A DNA stretch of 64,000 bases, from NCBI RefSeq assembly GCF_000763055.1, contig NZ_KN214134.1, positions 498,012-562,011 of the forward strand, given 5' to 3'. The notes beneath the pieces were generated by a model. That model searched no databases, had not been told where the DNA came from, and saw only the letters and a program-made list of their open reading frames with translations. Position numbers and translations under genes: made by a program. Below are positions 23,977-33,060 of the stretch, in pieces (the stretch's first letter is position 1; every line of letters starts with the position of its first letter). Source of the DNA: Collinsella sp. 4_8_47FAA (GTDB taxonomy: Bacteria; Actinomycetota; Coriobacteriia; Coriobacteriales; Coriobacteriaceae).

Positions 23977-24420
23977 GTGATTTCGAAATCGACTCACTAC
24001 GCCAAGCAGGGCGAGGTCCAGCGCAACTGGGTTCTCGTCGACGCCGATGGTGCTGTCCTGGGCCGTCTTGCCACCCAGATCGCAATGATCCTGCGCGGTA
24101 AGAACAAGCCCCAGTTCACGCCCAACAGCGACTGCGGCGACTTCGTTGTCGTCATCAACGCCGATAAGGTCCAGCTTACCGGTAACAAGGCCGACACGAA
24201 GACCTATTATCGCCACAGCGGCTACAACGGCGGCCTCAAGGCTGAGAGCTTCCGCCAGGCTATGGAGAAGCACCCGGAGAAGGTCATCGAGCGCGCCGTT
24301 CGCGGCATGCTGCCCAAGACCACCCTCGGCCGTGCCCAGATGACCAAGCTTAAGGTCTACGCTGGTGCCGAGCATCCGCACGCTGCCCAGAACCCCACGA
24401 AGATTGAGCTGGAGGCTTAA
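23977..24420 (+). CDS. rplM: Large ribosomal subunit protein uL13
   Basis: The 147-residue L13 is an early-assembly protein of the 50S subunit. It has the family core [38 protein letters not shown], and [13 protein letters not shown], followed by [13 protein letters not shown]. The start is GTG 23977, six bases after GGAGGAG. It is two bases upstream of rpsI and co-transcribed with it, the standard pairing. Confidence 0.98.
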   Translation: MISKSTHYAKQGEVQRNWVLVDADGAVLGRLATQIAMILRGKNKPQFTPNSDCGDFVVVINADKVQLTGNKADTKTYYRHSGYNGGLKAESFRQAMEKHPEKVIERAVRGMLPKTTLGRAQMTKLKVYAGAEHPHAAQNPTKIELEA

Positions 24421-24422
24421 AG

Positions 24423-24818
<396 letters not shown>

Positions 24819-24848
24819 GGTTTTATCTCCTTTCGAGATACAATGTAC

Positions 24849-24886
24849 AAGCGGGGCCTACCGATTGCTCGGTGGGTCCCGCTTTT
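24849..24886 (+). terminator. rplM-rpsI terminator
   Basis: AAGCGGGGCCTACCGA pairs with TCGGTGGGTCCCGCTT with two G-U or mismatched positions, then TTTTCTTTT. Confidence 0.88.
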
Positions 24887-24940
24887 CTTTTCGACTAGGG
24901 TGGGCGGCTTCGTTTTGCCCACTTGGGAAGGAGCGATCCT

Positions 24941-26278
24941 ATGCCCCAGAACATCTTCGGTACCGATGGCGTCCGTGGCGTCGCCAACGCCGATCTTTCG
25001 TGCGACCTCGCGTTTCGCCTGGGTCGCGCGGCGACCAAGTTTCTTGGTCCGGACATCTGCATCGGCCGTGACACGCGCCTTTCGGGCACCATGCTCGAGA
25101 GCGCTCTGACCGCCGGCATTATGGCCGAGGGCGGCCGCCCGCACTGCTGCGGCGTTATCCCCACGCCCGCTGTGGCGCTGCTCACCGTTCAAAACGAGCT
25201 CGATGGCGGCATCGTCATTTCTGCTTCGCACAATCCGCCGGAGTTCAACGGCATCAAGTTCTTTAGCCGCAAGGGCATGAAGCTTCCCGATGCTGTTGAG
25301 GAAGAGATCAGCGCCTGGGTCATGTCCGAGGAGGCCATGGCTGCCGACACGATGCCGACCGGAGCTGGTGTGGGCCACATCATCAAGATGAAGGACGCCC
25401 GCAAGGCATATGTCGATCACGCTATCAGCACTCTCGACGGCCTTAAGCTCGATGGCCTGGTCGTTGCCGTCGACTGCGGTCACGGTGCTTCCTGCCAGAC
25501 CACGCCCGCCGCGCTGCAGCGCCTGGGCGCCACGGTCCATGCCATCAACACCGATTACTGCGGCACCGACATCAACGTCGAGTGTGGCTCCACCCATCTT
25601 GAGCCCCTGCGCGAGCTCGTGCTCCGCACCCACGCCGACATCGGCTTGGCCCACGACGGCGACGCCGATCGTGTGCTGTTCGTGGACAGCGAGGGCAACG
25701 AGATCGATGGCGACTACATCCTGGCTATCTGCGGCTCCGACCTTGCTGCTCGCGGCAAGCTTGCCAACTCCGAGATCGTCTCGACCGTCATGTGCAACCT
25801 GGGATTCTCCATTGCCATGAAGGAGCAGGGCTTTGAGATGGTCCAGACCGCCGTAGGCGACCGCTATGTTCTTGAGCGTATGCTCGAGGACGGTGCCGTC
25901 ATCGGTGGCGAGCAGTCCGGCCACATCATCTTCCTTGAGCACAACACCACTGGCGACGGTTTGGTGACGGCTCTACAGCTGCTGGCCGTGCTCAAGCGCA
26001 CCGGCCGCACCCTCACCGACCTTGCCGGCATCATGAAGAAGTACCCGCAGGTGCTCGTCAACGTGCATTCGGACAACAAGGCCGGCCTGGACGATTGCCA
26101 GCCCATTTGGGACGCCGTCGCTGCCGCCGAGAAGGAGCTCAACGGTCGCGGCCGCATCTTGGTGCGCCCGAGCGGTACCGAGCCGCTGGTTCGCGTGATG
26201 GCCGAGGCGGAGACGCATGAGCTGACCCAGCGCGTTGTTGACGATATCGTCGAGGTTGTCAAGCGCGAACTTCCCTAA
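24941..26278 (+). CDS. glmM: Phosphoglucosamine mutase
   Basis: The 445-residue enzyme interconverts glucosamine-6-phosphate and glucosamine-1-phosphate for UDP-GlcNAc and hence cell-wall synthesis. It has the N-terminal FGTDGVRGVAN, phosphoserine Ser96 in SASHNP, the Mg site DGDADRVLF, the sugar loop GGEQSGHII, and the phosphate-binding RPSGTEPLVRVM. ATG 24941 follows GGAAGGAG; a TTG at 24923 is less likely. With nagB downstream the region ties together amino-sugar supply and recovery. Confidence 0.97.
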   Translation: MPQNIFGTDGVRGVANADLSCDLAFRLGRAATKFLGPDICIGRDTRLSGTMLESALTAGIMAEGGRPHCCGVIPTPAVALLTVQNELDGGIVISASHNPPEFNGIKFFSRKGMKLPDAVEEEISAWVMSEEAMAADTMPTGAGVGHIIKMKDARKAYVDHAISTLDGLKLDGLVVAVDCGHGASCQTTPAALQRLGATVHAINTDYCGTDINVECGSTHLEPLRELVLRTHADIGLAHDGDADRVLFVDSEGNEIDGDYILAICGSDLAARGKLANSEIVSTVMCNLGFSIAMKEQGFEMVQTAVGDRYVLERMLEDGAVIGGEQSGHIIFLEHNTTGDGLVTALQLLAVLKRTGRTLTDLAGIMKKYPQVLVNVHSDNKAGLDDCQPIWDAVAAAEKELNGRGRILVRPSGTEPLVRVMAEAETHELTQRVVDDIVEVVKRELP

Positions 26279-26349
26279 TGGCCAAAAACGGATGCCAAGT
26301 GGTAAACTGATACGGTTATTTTGATTGATTGGTATGTCCGAGGGGGAGC

Positions 26350-26847
26350 ATGTTCACTAAAGTCCTAAGGTCTTTTGGTATGCGTGGTCGAGTCCTTACG
26401 CTGGATGCTCCCATCTCGGGCGACGTCATTCCGCTCTCCGAGGTAAACGATCAGACGTTTGCCACTGGCCTTTTGGGCCAGGGCGTTGCCATTCAGCCCA
26501 CGGGTACGCGGGTGATCGCGCCGGCTGACGCGAAGGTCGAGGCTATTTTTCCCACGGGACACGCCGTTGCGCTTAACACGGTCGATGGCCTGGACGTGCT
26601 CATCCACGTTGGTTTGGACACTGTTCAGCTCGAGGGTAAGCACTTTACCGTACATGCGCAAGTGGGCGACATCGTCCATAAGGGCGATGTACTCATCGAG
26701 TTCGATCGCGAGGCAATTGCCGCCGAGGGCTACGATGTGACGGTTCCCATCTTGGTGTGTAACTCCGTTGAGTTCTCGAGCATCAAGGGTTCCGTTGGCG
26801 AGCATGTCGAGGAGATGGACCAACTCATCGTTGCGCGTGAGCGCTAG
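26350..26847 (+). CDS. PTS glucose-family EIIA component (solitary)
   Basis: A 165-residue single-domain EIIA of the Glc family. The phosphorylated histidine is His86 in DVLIHVGLDTV, and the partner histidine is in TGHAVAL. The C-terminal VCNSVEF matches the family. It would carry phosphate from HPr to an EIIB located elsewhere. There is no EIIB or EIIC beside it. Its position before nagB suggests it serves N-acetylglucosamine or glucosamine uptake, or acts as a regulator as Crr does in enterobacteria. ATG 26350 follows GGGGGAG. Confidence 0.9.
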   Translation: MFTKVLRSFGMRGRVLTLDAPISGDVIPLSEVNDQTFATGLLGQGVAIQPTGTRVIAPADAKVEAIFPTGHAVALNTVDGLDVLIHVGLDTVQLEGKHFTVHAQVGDIVHKGDVLIEFDREAIAAEGYDVTVPILVCNSVEFSSIKGSVGEHVEEMDQLIVARER

Positions 26848-26887
26848 TCGCTCCGTTTGGCCTTTAGCCTACAATTCAATCACGTTT

Positions 26888-26921
26888 ACGGAGGGCGCCC
26901 TTGAAAGAGGACGCCCTCCGT
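26888..26921 (+). terminator. Hairpin after the EIIA gene
   Basis: ACGGAGGGCG pairs perfectly with CGCCCTCCGT around a 14-base loop. No T-run follows, so it may only protect the transcript end. Confidence 0.5.
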
Positions 26922-26929
26922 GGCAAGAT

Positions 26930-27119
26930 GGGAAACGTCCGAGGCTAAACAGCTTTGGGTCACCGTGGACGGGCAGGGGCCTCGACGCGGCTAGACACGA
27001 GACGCATACATTACGCGACCTCGCCCTGGTGGCCGCACACGTTGGTTGCGGCCGACGCGGGCCGCGGGCAAGTGCTTGTAAGGGGAGCCTTGCCTCTCTT
27101 GTACGAGAAAGGACGCGTA
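26930..27119 (+). promoter_or_regulatory. Possible structured leader of nagB
   Basis: About 190 bases without a gene. CAGGG near 26972 pairs with CCCTG near 27029. Inside it CTCG ... CGAG can form a hairpin, and GGCCGCA ... TGCGGCC another at ~27032-27055. It matches no riboswitch I know, including glmS. A structured leader is an inference from base pairing only. Confidence 0.35.
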
Positions 27120-27848
27120 ATGAAGATCATTAAAGCTAAAGACTACGAGGATATGAGCCGCAAGGCCGCTAATATCATCTCGGCCCAGGTTATCCTCAAG
27201 CCGGATTGCGTGCTGGGCCTTGCCACCGGCTCCACCCCGATCGGTGCCTACAAGCAGCTCGCTGCTTGGTACGAGAAGGGCGACATCGACTTTGCCGAGG
27301 TCAGCACCTACAACCTGGACGAGTATCGCGGCCTTTCGCACGACGATCCCCAGAGCTATCACTACTTTATGCGCGAGAACTTCTTCGATCACATCAATAT
27401 CGATCTGAACAACACGCACGTGCCCGATGGCTCCAACCCCGACGCCGCCGCTGCCTGCTCCGAGTACGACAAGATCGTCGCGGCCGCCGGTTACCCGGAT
27501 CTGCAGCTGCTCGGCATTGGTAATAACGGTCATATTGGCTTCAACGAGCCCGATGACCACTTCTCCAAGGGTACGCACTGCGTCGACCTCACCGAGAGCA
27601 CCATTCAGGCCAACAGCCGCCTGTTCGACAGCATCGACGACGTGCCCCGTCAGGCCTACACCATGGGTACCCAGACCATCATGTATGCCCGCATGATCCT
27701 GGTCGTCGCCAACGGCGAGGCCAAGGCCCAGGCCGTGCATGACATGTGCTATGGTCCGGTTACGCCCGAGTGCCCGGCTTCGATCCTGCAGCTGCACACC
27801 AACTGCGTCGTGGTCGCCGACGAGGCTGCCCTTTCGCTCTGCGAGTAA
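27120..27848 (+). CDS. nagB: Glucosamine-6-phosphate deaminase
   Basis: The 242-residue enzyme converts glucosamine-6-phosphate to fructose-6-phosphate and ammonia, feeding amino sugars into glycolysis. Motifs are LGLATGSTPIGAY (phosphate loop), YNLDEYRGL with the catalytic Asp, and GIGNNGHIGFNEP. The start at ATG 27120 follows AAAGGA. The C-terminal allosteric residues of the long E. coli form are reduced, as in most Gram-positive NagB proteins. A terminator follows at 27880. Confidence 0.97.
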   Translation: MKIIKAKDYEDMSRKAANIISAQVILKPDCVLGLATGSTPIGAYKQLAAWYEKGDIDFAEVSTYNLDEYRGLSHDDPQSYHYFMRENFFDHINIDLNNTHVPDGSNPDAAAACSEYDKIVAAAGYPDLQLLGIGNNGHIGFNEPDDHFSKGTHCVDLTESTIQANSRLFDSIDDVPRQAYTMGTQTIMYARMILVVANGEAKAQAVHDMCYGPVTPECPASILQLHTNCVVVADEAALSLCE

Positions 27849-27879
27849 AGACTCCGCGAAAACCGTATTGCGTTTTGAG

Positions 27880-27906
27880 AGGCCTCCGCGTTGCGGGGGC
27901 CTTTTT
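27880..27906 (+). terminator. nagB terminator
   Basis: GGCCTCCGC and GCGGGGGCC pair around GTT, followed by TTTTT. Confidence 0.9.
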
Positions 27907-28320
27907 GCTGGGCAAGCGACAGGTCGTTACGCGGCCCATAAGCATAGACCACATGCGAAACAATCCTTATCAAAAAGCGCACCGTGTGCACGCTAGATAG
28001 AATGATGCATTTAATAGCATATTCTATGCAAAATTACCACCAAATAGTCGCAGGCGGTAGCGGTGAATAGGCGAGTTGCGCAACTCAAATAAAACGCTTT
28101 CGTTACGGTAGACTGCTAAATAGATGGGACATTTCAGCAAGCTATTTGACCTGCATAAACAGTCATCTGTCGAAGGAAAAACAACGAGCAGTGCCCGCTG
28201 TACAAAAACTTGCCGAATGCGTACCGACGAGCAGCCAAAAACATGGTGCCACGCTATTCATAGGGTGGTGGATGTGGTCATGCGGTTACGGTATCCATGT
28301 GGTCGAGTTGAGGAGCGGGT
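27907..28320. promoter_or_regulatory. Upstream region of the BTAD regulator
   Basis: 414 bases with no convincing gene. A partial inverted repeat, AGAATGATGC ... GCATATTCT (around 27999-28026), lies in an A/T-rich patch. Short open frames here lack ribosome sites and family features. Confidence 0.4.
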
Positions 28321-31320
28321 ATGGTGCAAGATCTGGGTAATACGAGCGACCTCGAAGTGATGTCGATAGGCGGGAGCTATATGATTCGCCGCGATCGGCT
28401 GATGAACGAGCTGGTTATCAAGGGCCGCCAAGCCGGAATCGTGCTTCTCTACGCGCCCGATGGGTTTGGTAAGACTTCTGTGCTGATGCAGTATGTTCGC
28501 GAGGCCAAAGGCGATGGTACGCGAGGGTCGGTGCGAGTTATCGAGGCCGACCGGGCCATTGGCCGCGAGGTGTTCATGCAGCTCGAGGTGGTTGCAGAGG
28601 AACTCAAAGACAAGCCGCACTCGCTTATAGCAATCGATAACGTGCCGGTTCTTGATCAGCGCGATACCGAGGACTTTATCGATATGATTCGCGGCCTGCG
28701 CGCAGCGGGGGTGGGCATTCTTCTTACATGCCGTCCGTCAAATCGTCTGCTTATCCACGGGCTGGGAGATTCGGTAAAGGTCAACGCGCAGATGCTCAAG
28801 GTGCATGCCTATGAGTATTCGGCTTGGGCTTCGGCGTTTTCGATTAGCACCTCGCTCGATTTTTATCAGCTCACGCAAGGTGTGCCCGAGCTTGTCTCGG
28901 CGCTGCAGACAGGGCTGTATGGCCAGGGCGACGTCGCCCAACTGCTCGAAAACGAGATTGTCAACGTATACGGCGCGGTACTTGCCGACTTGGCCTCTCT
29001 CGAGAACAACACGCTGTTTAACGTTGCGGGGCTTATGGTTTTAATGGGCGAGGGTAATATTGCAGAGCTCGAGGCATGCGGTGTACGGCTTTCGATGGTC
29101 GACCAATCGTATCTGGTTCGCGACTATCCCATATTCGGTATTGACCCTGCCGAACGAAGTTTTGTCTGCATGGGAACGGAGGGCAATGCGCGGCTTAGGC
29201 TGCGCAAACTGATTGCCGAGATCAGCCCCGAACTTATACGGCGTGCGGCCCGCATTTTAATCAAGGCGGGCCGGTGCGACTTGGCAATGGATCTGGCGGA
29301 CGCCTTTTTAGACCGGAATGTCGTGCTCGAACTTGCCGGGCAGTATGGGGTCGATCTGGCCTTGACTGGACATGGGGCTGACGTTTGCCGCGCGGTGCTG
29401 GGGGCAATGAATGCCGACGGATTGTCGTACGAGCCGACACTGTCCGAGGCTCTCGGCGTGTACCTGTCGGCGGTAAGCATTTCCAACGCCAAGCTTGCCC
29501 GATGTATGGCAGCTGTTATCGAGCGAGCGGGCGAGCGCGCTGCACAGGAGATCGATCCGCTTTCTTGGAAAGTGGCGCAGGCGTTTACCATCGTTTGCTA
29601 CGGGCAAAGCGGGCTGGGGCTGCCTGCGACGCTTTCGTTTCCTGATCACGTGGCTTCCTGCGACGCACTCGACATGTTGTCGGCGCACATCGAGATAAAG
29701 CGCCGCCTGGCAGAATGTGCGGACGTGGGCGATGCATTTGATGGGCTCAGGAAGTATGGGGCGTATGATTGCGAGCTGGATGTCGCCGGCTTATTTATAC
29801 GGGCGGACCGGATGCTGGTGGAGCTTTTTGACGGTTCGTTTGCGGGAATCGATGCGCGCGATGACGAGCTTGCCCTGATGGTCGAGGCGCTCGATGCCCG
29901 TAGCCTGAGGTCACTGACGATTTGGGTGCGCATGGTGCTGGCGGCGCGCCGCCTGTTTGCCGGCTTGCCGGTGACCGACGAAGCGGCGTTTAGCGAGATC
30001 GACCGTTTTGCCGTGCGCGTACGCGACAACCGGCTTCAGCTCTTTGGGCTTTTGCTCGAAGGGTGGCAATCGATGTCCGAGGGGCGCCCCGTCAACGCAA
30101 AGTTCCGCGCCGTCCAGGTGCTCAAGCTTGTTGACGAAACGGCAACGTATATGCGAGATAACGCGCTGCTGCTGGAGCGCGTGGCATTTTTACGAAACAC
30201 ATCGATGATGACGGTGCGCGAGGAGGCGGAGCTACTCGATATAAGCCAGACGCAGGTTCGTGGCTCGGAGGCGTGGATGGTGGCGCTGCACTTGGCCTCT
30301 GCGGGCCGTGATAGCGATTTGGCGGCGTGGATGTCCATGAACCGCCCGGGGATGCTGGAGCCGTCGTATCGGCTCTTTGCACGCCTTGCCATGCATTGTC
30401 TTGGCGAGCCTGGTGCAAGGATTCGCAAAAAGCTTCCGGTGCACGAGCTTTCGAAATACACGCTACACGGCGATTTGGACGAAGCGCGCGAGCGGTTGTT
30501 TCAGGTTGAAGAGGTCGAGGCCGTCAACACGATCGAGCATATCGAGATTCGTATGTTTGGGGCATTTCGTGCCGAGCGCGACGGGTTTCCCATTACCGAC
30601 AAGATGTGGCGTCGCAAGAAGGCGGCAACGCTCGCGGAACGCCTTGCGTTAAGTATGGATGCGCTGGTCGATCGCGAGACTCTGGCCATGGAGCTTTGGC
30701 CCCATGCCGAGTTCAACCGTGCTCGCAATAACCTATATTCGACGATATCGCGCTTGCGTTCGGCCTTGGGGCCGACGCCCGATGGCAAGTCGTGCGTGCT
30801 CATTCAAAACGAGTGCATTGGACTCAACGGTGACTACGTTAAGACCGACGTGCGGCTGTTTGAGCAGATGACCCGGGAGATTCTGGGAAACCGTGGGGGA
30901 GCGCGCGGACCTCACCTGGTGGAGCTGTGCCTAAAGGTCGAGCAGCTCTATGCAGGCTCGCTCTATATTCCCAATGGCTGTAACCCAACGTATTTCGTGC
31001 GTATGCGTCACATTATGCAATCGAAGTTTATCGACAGCATGATTCGCGGGGCAAACGAGGCCTTGGAGGAAAACGATCTGCAGTCGGCGATATGGCTGGT
31101 CGAAGCGGGGCTTCGCCAGGAAACGGCGCGCGAGGATATGGTCCGCTGTGCCATGCGCGTCTACAACGCCGCGGGTCGCCGCCGTGACATCATCGATTTG
31201 TACAGCGGACACGTCCACCATCTAAAAGAGCAGATTGCGGGCGTGCCCGAGCCCGAGACGCGGCGCCTCTACGAGCGCTTGGTCGAAGGCAGACTTAAGC
31301 GCATGGCCGTCGTGCGATAA
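28321..31320 (+). CDS. Large STAND-type transcriptional regulator with C-terminal winged helix and BTAD
   Basis: A 999-residue protein. Residues ~20-260 form a P-loop NTPase (APDGFGKTS; LIAIDNVPVLD as Walker B), like the MalT/LuxR-type ATPases that bind a signal and then oligomerise. The middle ~300-720 is helical and lacks recognisable TPR consensus. Residues ~740-830 are an OmpR-like winged helix (RMFGAFRAERDGFPI, RKKAATLAERLAL, ELWPHAEFNRARNNLYSTISRLR). ~850-990 is a bacterial transcriptional activator domain with helical repeats, as in SARP regulators. Placing the DNA-binding domain near the C-terminus ahead of BTAD resembles AfsR reversed. ATG 28321 follows AGGAG. No target gene is adjacent. 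The ligand is unknown. Confidence 0.82.
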   Translation: MVQDLGNTSDLEVMSIGGSYMIRRDRLMNELVIKGRQAGIVLLYAPDGFGKTSVLMQYVREAKGDGTRGSVRVIEADRAIGREVFMQLEVVAEELKDKPHSLIAIDNVPVLDQRDTEDFIDMIRGLRAAGVGILLTCRPSNRLLIHGLGDSVKVNAQMLKVHAYEYSAWASAFSISTSLDFYQLTQGVPELVSALQTGLYGQGDVAQLLENEIVNVYGAVLADLASLENNTLFNVAGLMVLMGEGNIAELEACGVRLSMVDQSYLVRDYPIFGIDPAERSFVCMGTEGNARLRLRKLIAEISPELIRRAARILIKAGRCDLAMDLADAFLDRNVVLELAGQYGVDLALTGHGADVCRAVLGAMNADGLSYEPTLSEALGVYLSAVSISNAKLARCMAAVIERAGERAAQEIDPLSWKVAQAFTIVCYGQSGLGLPATLSFPDHVASCDALDMLSAHIEIKRRLAECADVGDAFDGLRKYGAYDCELDVAGLFIRADRMLVELFDGSFAGIDARDDELALMVEALDARSLRSLTIWVRMVLAARRLFAGLPVTDEAAFSEIDRFAVRVRDNRLQLFGLLLEGWQSMSEGRPVNAKFRAVQVLKLVDETATYMRDNALLLERVAFLRNTSMMTVREEAELLDISQTQVRGSEAWMVALHLASAGRDSDLAAWMSMNRPGMLEPSYRLFARLAMHCLGEPGARIRKKLPVHELSKYTLHGDLDEARERLFQVEEVEAVNTIEHIEIRMFGAFRAERDGFPITDKMWRRKKAATLAERLALSMDALVDRETLAMELWPHAEFNRARNNLYSTISRLRSALGPTPDGKSCVLIQNECIGLNGDYVKTDVRLFEQMTREILGNRGGARGPHLVELCLKVEQLYAGSLYIPNGCNPTYFVRMRHIMQSKFIDSMIRGANEALEENDLQSAIWLVEAGLRQETAREDMVRCAMRVYNAAGRRRDIIDLYSGHVHHLKEQIAGVPEPETRRLYERLVEGRLKRMAVVR

Positions 31321-31324
31321 AAAA

Positions 31325-31349
31325 GGGCGTCCGGGTAACCCGGACGCCC
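31325..31349 (-). terminator. Terminator shared by the BTAD regulator and yhbY
   Basis: GGGCGTCCGGG-TAA-CCCGGACGCCC is a perfect 11-bp stem. The A-run to its left gives a T-run on the minus strand, so it mainly ends yhbY. It is also the only hairpin after the plus-strand gene. Confidence 0.9.
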
Positions 31350-31373
31350 CGCAGGCGCACGATGCGTGAGCGC

Positions 31374-31673
31374 TTAGACGAGCTTGATCTTCTCGATATC
31401 CTTGCGCGAGGACTCGCGATACAGCGAGAACTTGCGGCCGATGACCTGGACGACTTCGGCGTGGCAGCGCTCGGCGAGCTCCTCGGCGGCCTCGCGGGCA
31501 GAAAGGCTGGAGCCGTCCAGCACGGAGCACTTAACGAGCTCATGCTTCTCCAGATAGGCGACCGTCTGCTCGACGGTGCCCTCGTTGATATCGGACTTGC
31601 CGATGATGATGGCGGGGTTGAGGTGATGGGCCATGCTGCGAAGCTGCTTGACCTGGGCTCCTGTCAGTGCCAT
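31374..31673 (-). CDS. yhbY: YhbY-family RNA-binding protein
   Basis: A 99-residue CRS1/YhbY (CRM) domain protein associated with 50S ribosome precursors. It opens MALTGAQVKQLRSMAHHLNP, followed by the GxxG-like IIIGKSDIN. The second conserved segment is VQVIGRKFSLYRES. Length matches stand-alone YhbY. The gene points away from the methyltransferase upstream and ends at the shared terminator. Confidence 0.93.
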   Translation of the reverse strand: MALTGAQVKQLRSMAHHLNPAIIIGKSDINEGTVEQTVAYLEKHELVKCSVLDGSSLSAREAAEELAERCHAEVVQVIGRKFSLYRESSRKDIEKIKLV

Positions 31674-31854
31674 GGGTTCTCGCTTTCTATGTATGGGGCG
31701 CCCCGCGACGGGGCCTTAATCTACGTGAGCTGTCCCACGATAGCGCAGGAACGGCGCGGTGTGGAGCACGTTTGCCCAGTTCGCAAAGAATGCGGATGCC
31801 GAACTGGCGGACGGCGCGGGCTGCAAGCGGGTAGGCGGCGCGGGTGCAATTGGG

Positions 31855-32742
31855 CTACAGGCGGTTCGCAGAAACTGGCGTCCAGGCAATAAAGGCCCAG
31901 CGGACCTTACGGATATGGTCGAGCATATAGCGCCCCTGCGGCACGCCCTTGGATCCCGGCTCGCCGGCATGGGGATTCTCGACCATGTGCTGGGCGATGT
32001 AGTTGCGCAGACGGTCGATTTTATCCTCGTTGCCATGTTCGAGCATACGGGAGAAGTCCGCTACGCCCGCCTCAAGGCTATCGAAGGTGTCGCGACGAGG
32101 CGATTCAAAGTACGTAACCTGCGGCAGGGCACCCATCTGAATGAGAATGTTAAAGGCATACACAAAGCCATTACTGCAGGTAACCGAGGCGCCAATGGCG
32201 TTCATCACGTGCAGGTCATAGCGCGGGCTGGAGTTGGCGACCATCGTGACGGCACAACGCCGGCGAGCCGTGCGGTCGAGCTTGGCAAGCGCGCCTTTTA
32301 GGTCATTGGTGGTGACGGAACGACTGGCAAAGGCAACATCCACAGTCTTGGCAACCGGCCCAACCAAATCCCAATCATCGTCCCAAGCAAGCTCAAGCGG
32401 CGTAATCAGGTCCTCGAGCCCATAGTACTCAATGCCAGCATCAAGGGTGCCCAACATGGCAGGGGAAAAGTCAGCGGCAATCACGGGATGCCCGTCTTGC
32501 GCAAGCGGAATAGCAATCGACCCAGCCCCACATCCCATATCCAGCACCGATTCACCAGGCTCAAGCGCCAGCAATTTCATAAAATCCCGAGCATATGGGG
32601 CAGTCTCCAACGGACGAAAATGCCGAGCCCGCTTATCCCACTCAAAAGAATCATCAGCCCGATGCCGAGCGGCCTGCAGACGCATCCATTCGCCATTCCA
32701 ATCCGCAGCAAGCAGCTCAGAACGATTCTCCCCATCAACCAC
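31855..32742 (-). CDS. Class I SAM-dependent methyltransferase
   Basis: A 295-residue methyltransferase with the SAM-binding loop VLDMGCGAGSIAIPLA, the acid-ending strand PVIAADFSP, and a later motif TVDVAFASRSV. N- and C-terminal extensions (ENRSELLAADWNGEW; QHMVENPHAGEPGSKG) belong to a broad group of uncharacterised enzymes in anaerobes. The substrate is not evident. I chose GTG 32742 because AGGAGG lies 7 bases upstream. An ATG further out is inside a terminator-like hairpin. That hairpin with its T-run immediately before the ribosome site implies attenuation. Confidence 0.85.
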   Translation of the reverse strand: MVDGENRSELLAADWNGEWMRLQAARHRADDSFEWDKRARHFRPLETAPYARDFMKLLALEPGESVLDMGCGAGSIAIPLAQDGHPVIAADFSPAMLGTLDAGIEYYGLEDLITPLELAWDDDWDLVGPVAKTVDVAFASRSVTTNDLKGALAKLDRTARRRCAVTMVANSSPRYDLHVMNAIGASVTCSNGFVYAFNILIQMGALPQVTYFESPRRDTFDSLEAGVADFSRMLEHGNEDKIDRLRNYIAQHMVENPHAGEPGSKGVPQGRYMLDHIRKVRWAFIAWTPVSANRL

Positions 32743-32890
32743 GGGCCAACCTCCTAGCAACAAAAAAGCGACTCCTCCCAAAAGAAGAGCCGCAACCAGC
32801 ATATATCAGAAAAAGAACCGTTCCAACGCCAAATCGCCGCACCAGCCAAGTGGTGCAGGAGCGAAGCAACTGCAACCGGGATAGAACCTA
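32743..32890 (-). promoter_or_regulatory. Leader with intrinsic terminator directly before the methyltransferase
   Basis: On the minus strand GCGGCTC ... GAGTCGC pairs (one G-U) and is followed by TTTTTT at about 32760-32765, about 5 bases before the ribosome site. Upstream a hairpin GCACCA ... TGGTGC at ~32841-32858 and further pairing are possible. The layout is that of a transcription attenuator. The aptamer, if any, matches none that I know. Confidence 0.55.
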
Positions 32891-32909
32891 ACTGAGGTCC
32901 CGTTGTGCG

Positions 32910-33043
32910 GGAGCCCCGGGGAGGGCAAATATATAAGGTCGATCGCGAGTTCCGCACGAGCCGGAGAGCACTTAATGTGCTCTCCGTGCGAGTCAGGACT
33001 GTCCGAGCAGGCGACCTTATATATTTGCCCTCCCCGGGGCTCC
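32910..33043 (-). repeat. Arm-core-arm palindromic element, copy 2 (3' of the UPF0210 gene)
   Basis: Arms 32910-32941 and 33012-33043 are perfect 32-base reverse complements, unrelated in sequence to the arms of the 17111-17246 copy. The 70-base core holds GAGTTCCGCACGAG, a hairpin GGAGAGCAC/GTGCTCTCC and GAGTCAGGACTGTCCGA. It lies 17 bases beyond the UPF0210 stop codon, in the same relation to that gene as copy 1 has to gatB. Confidence 0.8.
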
Positions 33044-33060
33044 TCGCCAGTCCCCCTCAG

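Noticed and set aside
28124..28360. 78-codon plus-strand frame before the BTAD regulator
   Set aside because: No ribosome site, no recognisable feature, and it overlaps the real start of the regulator.
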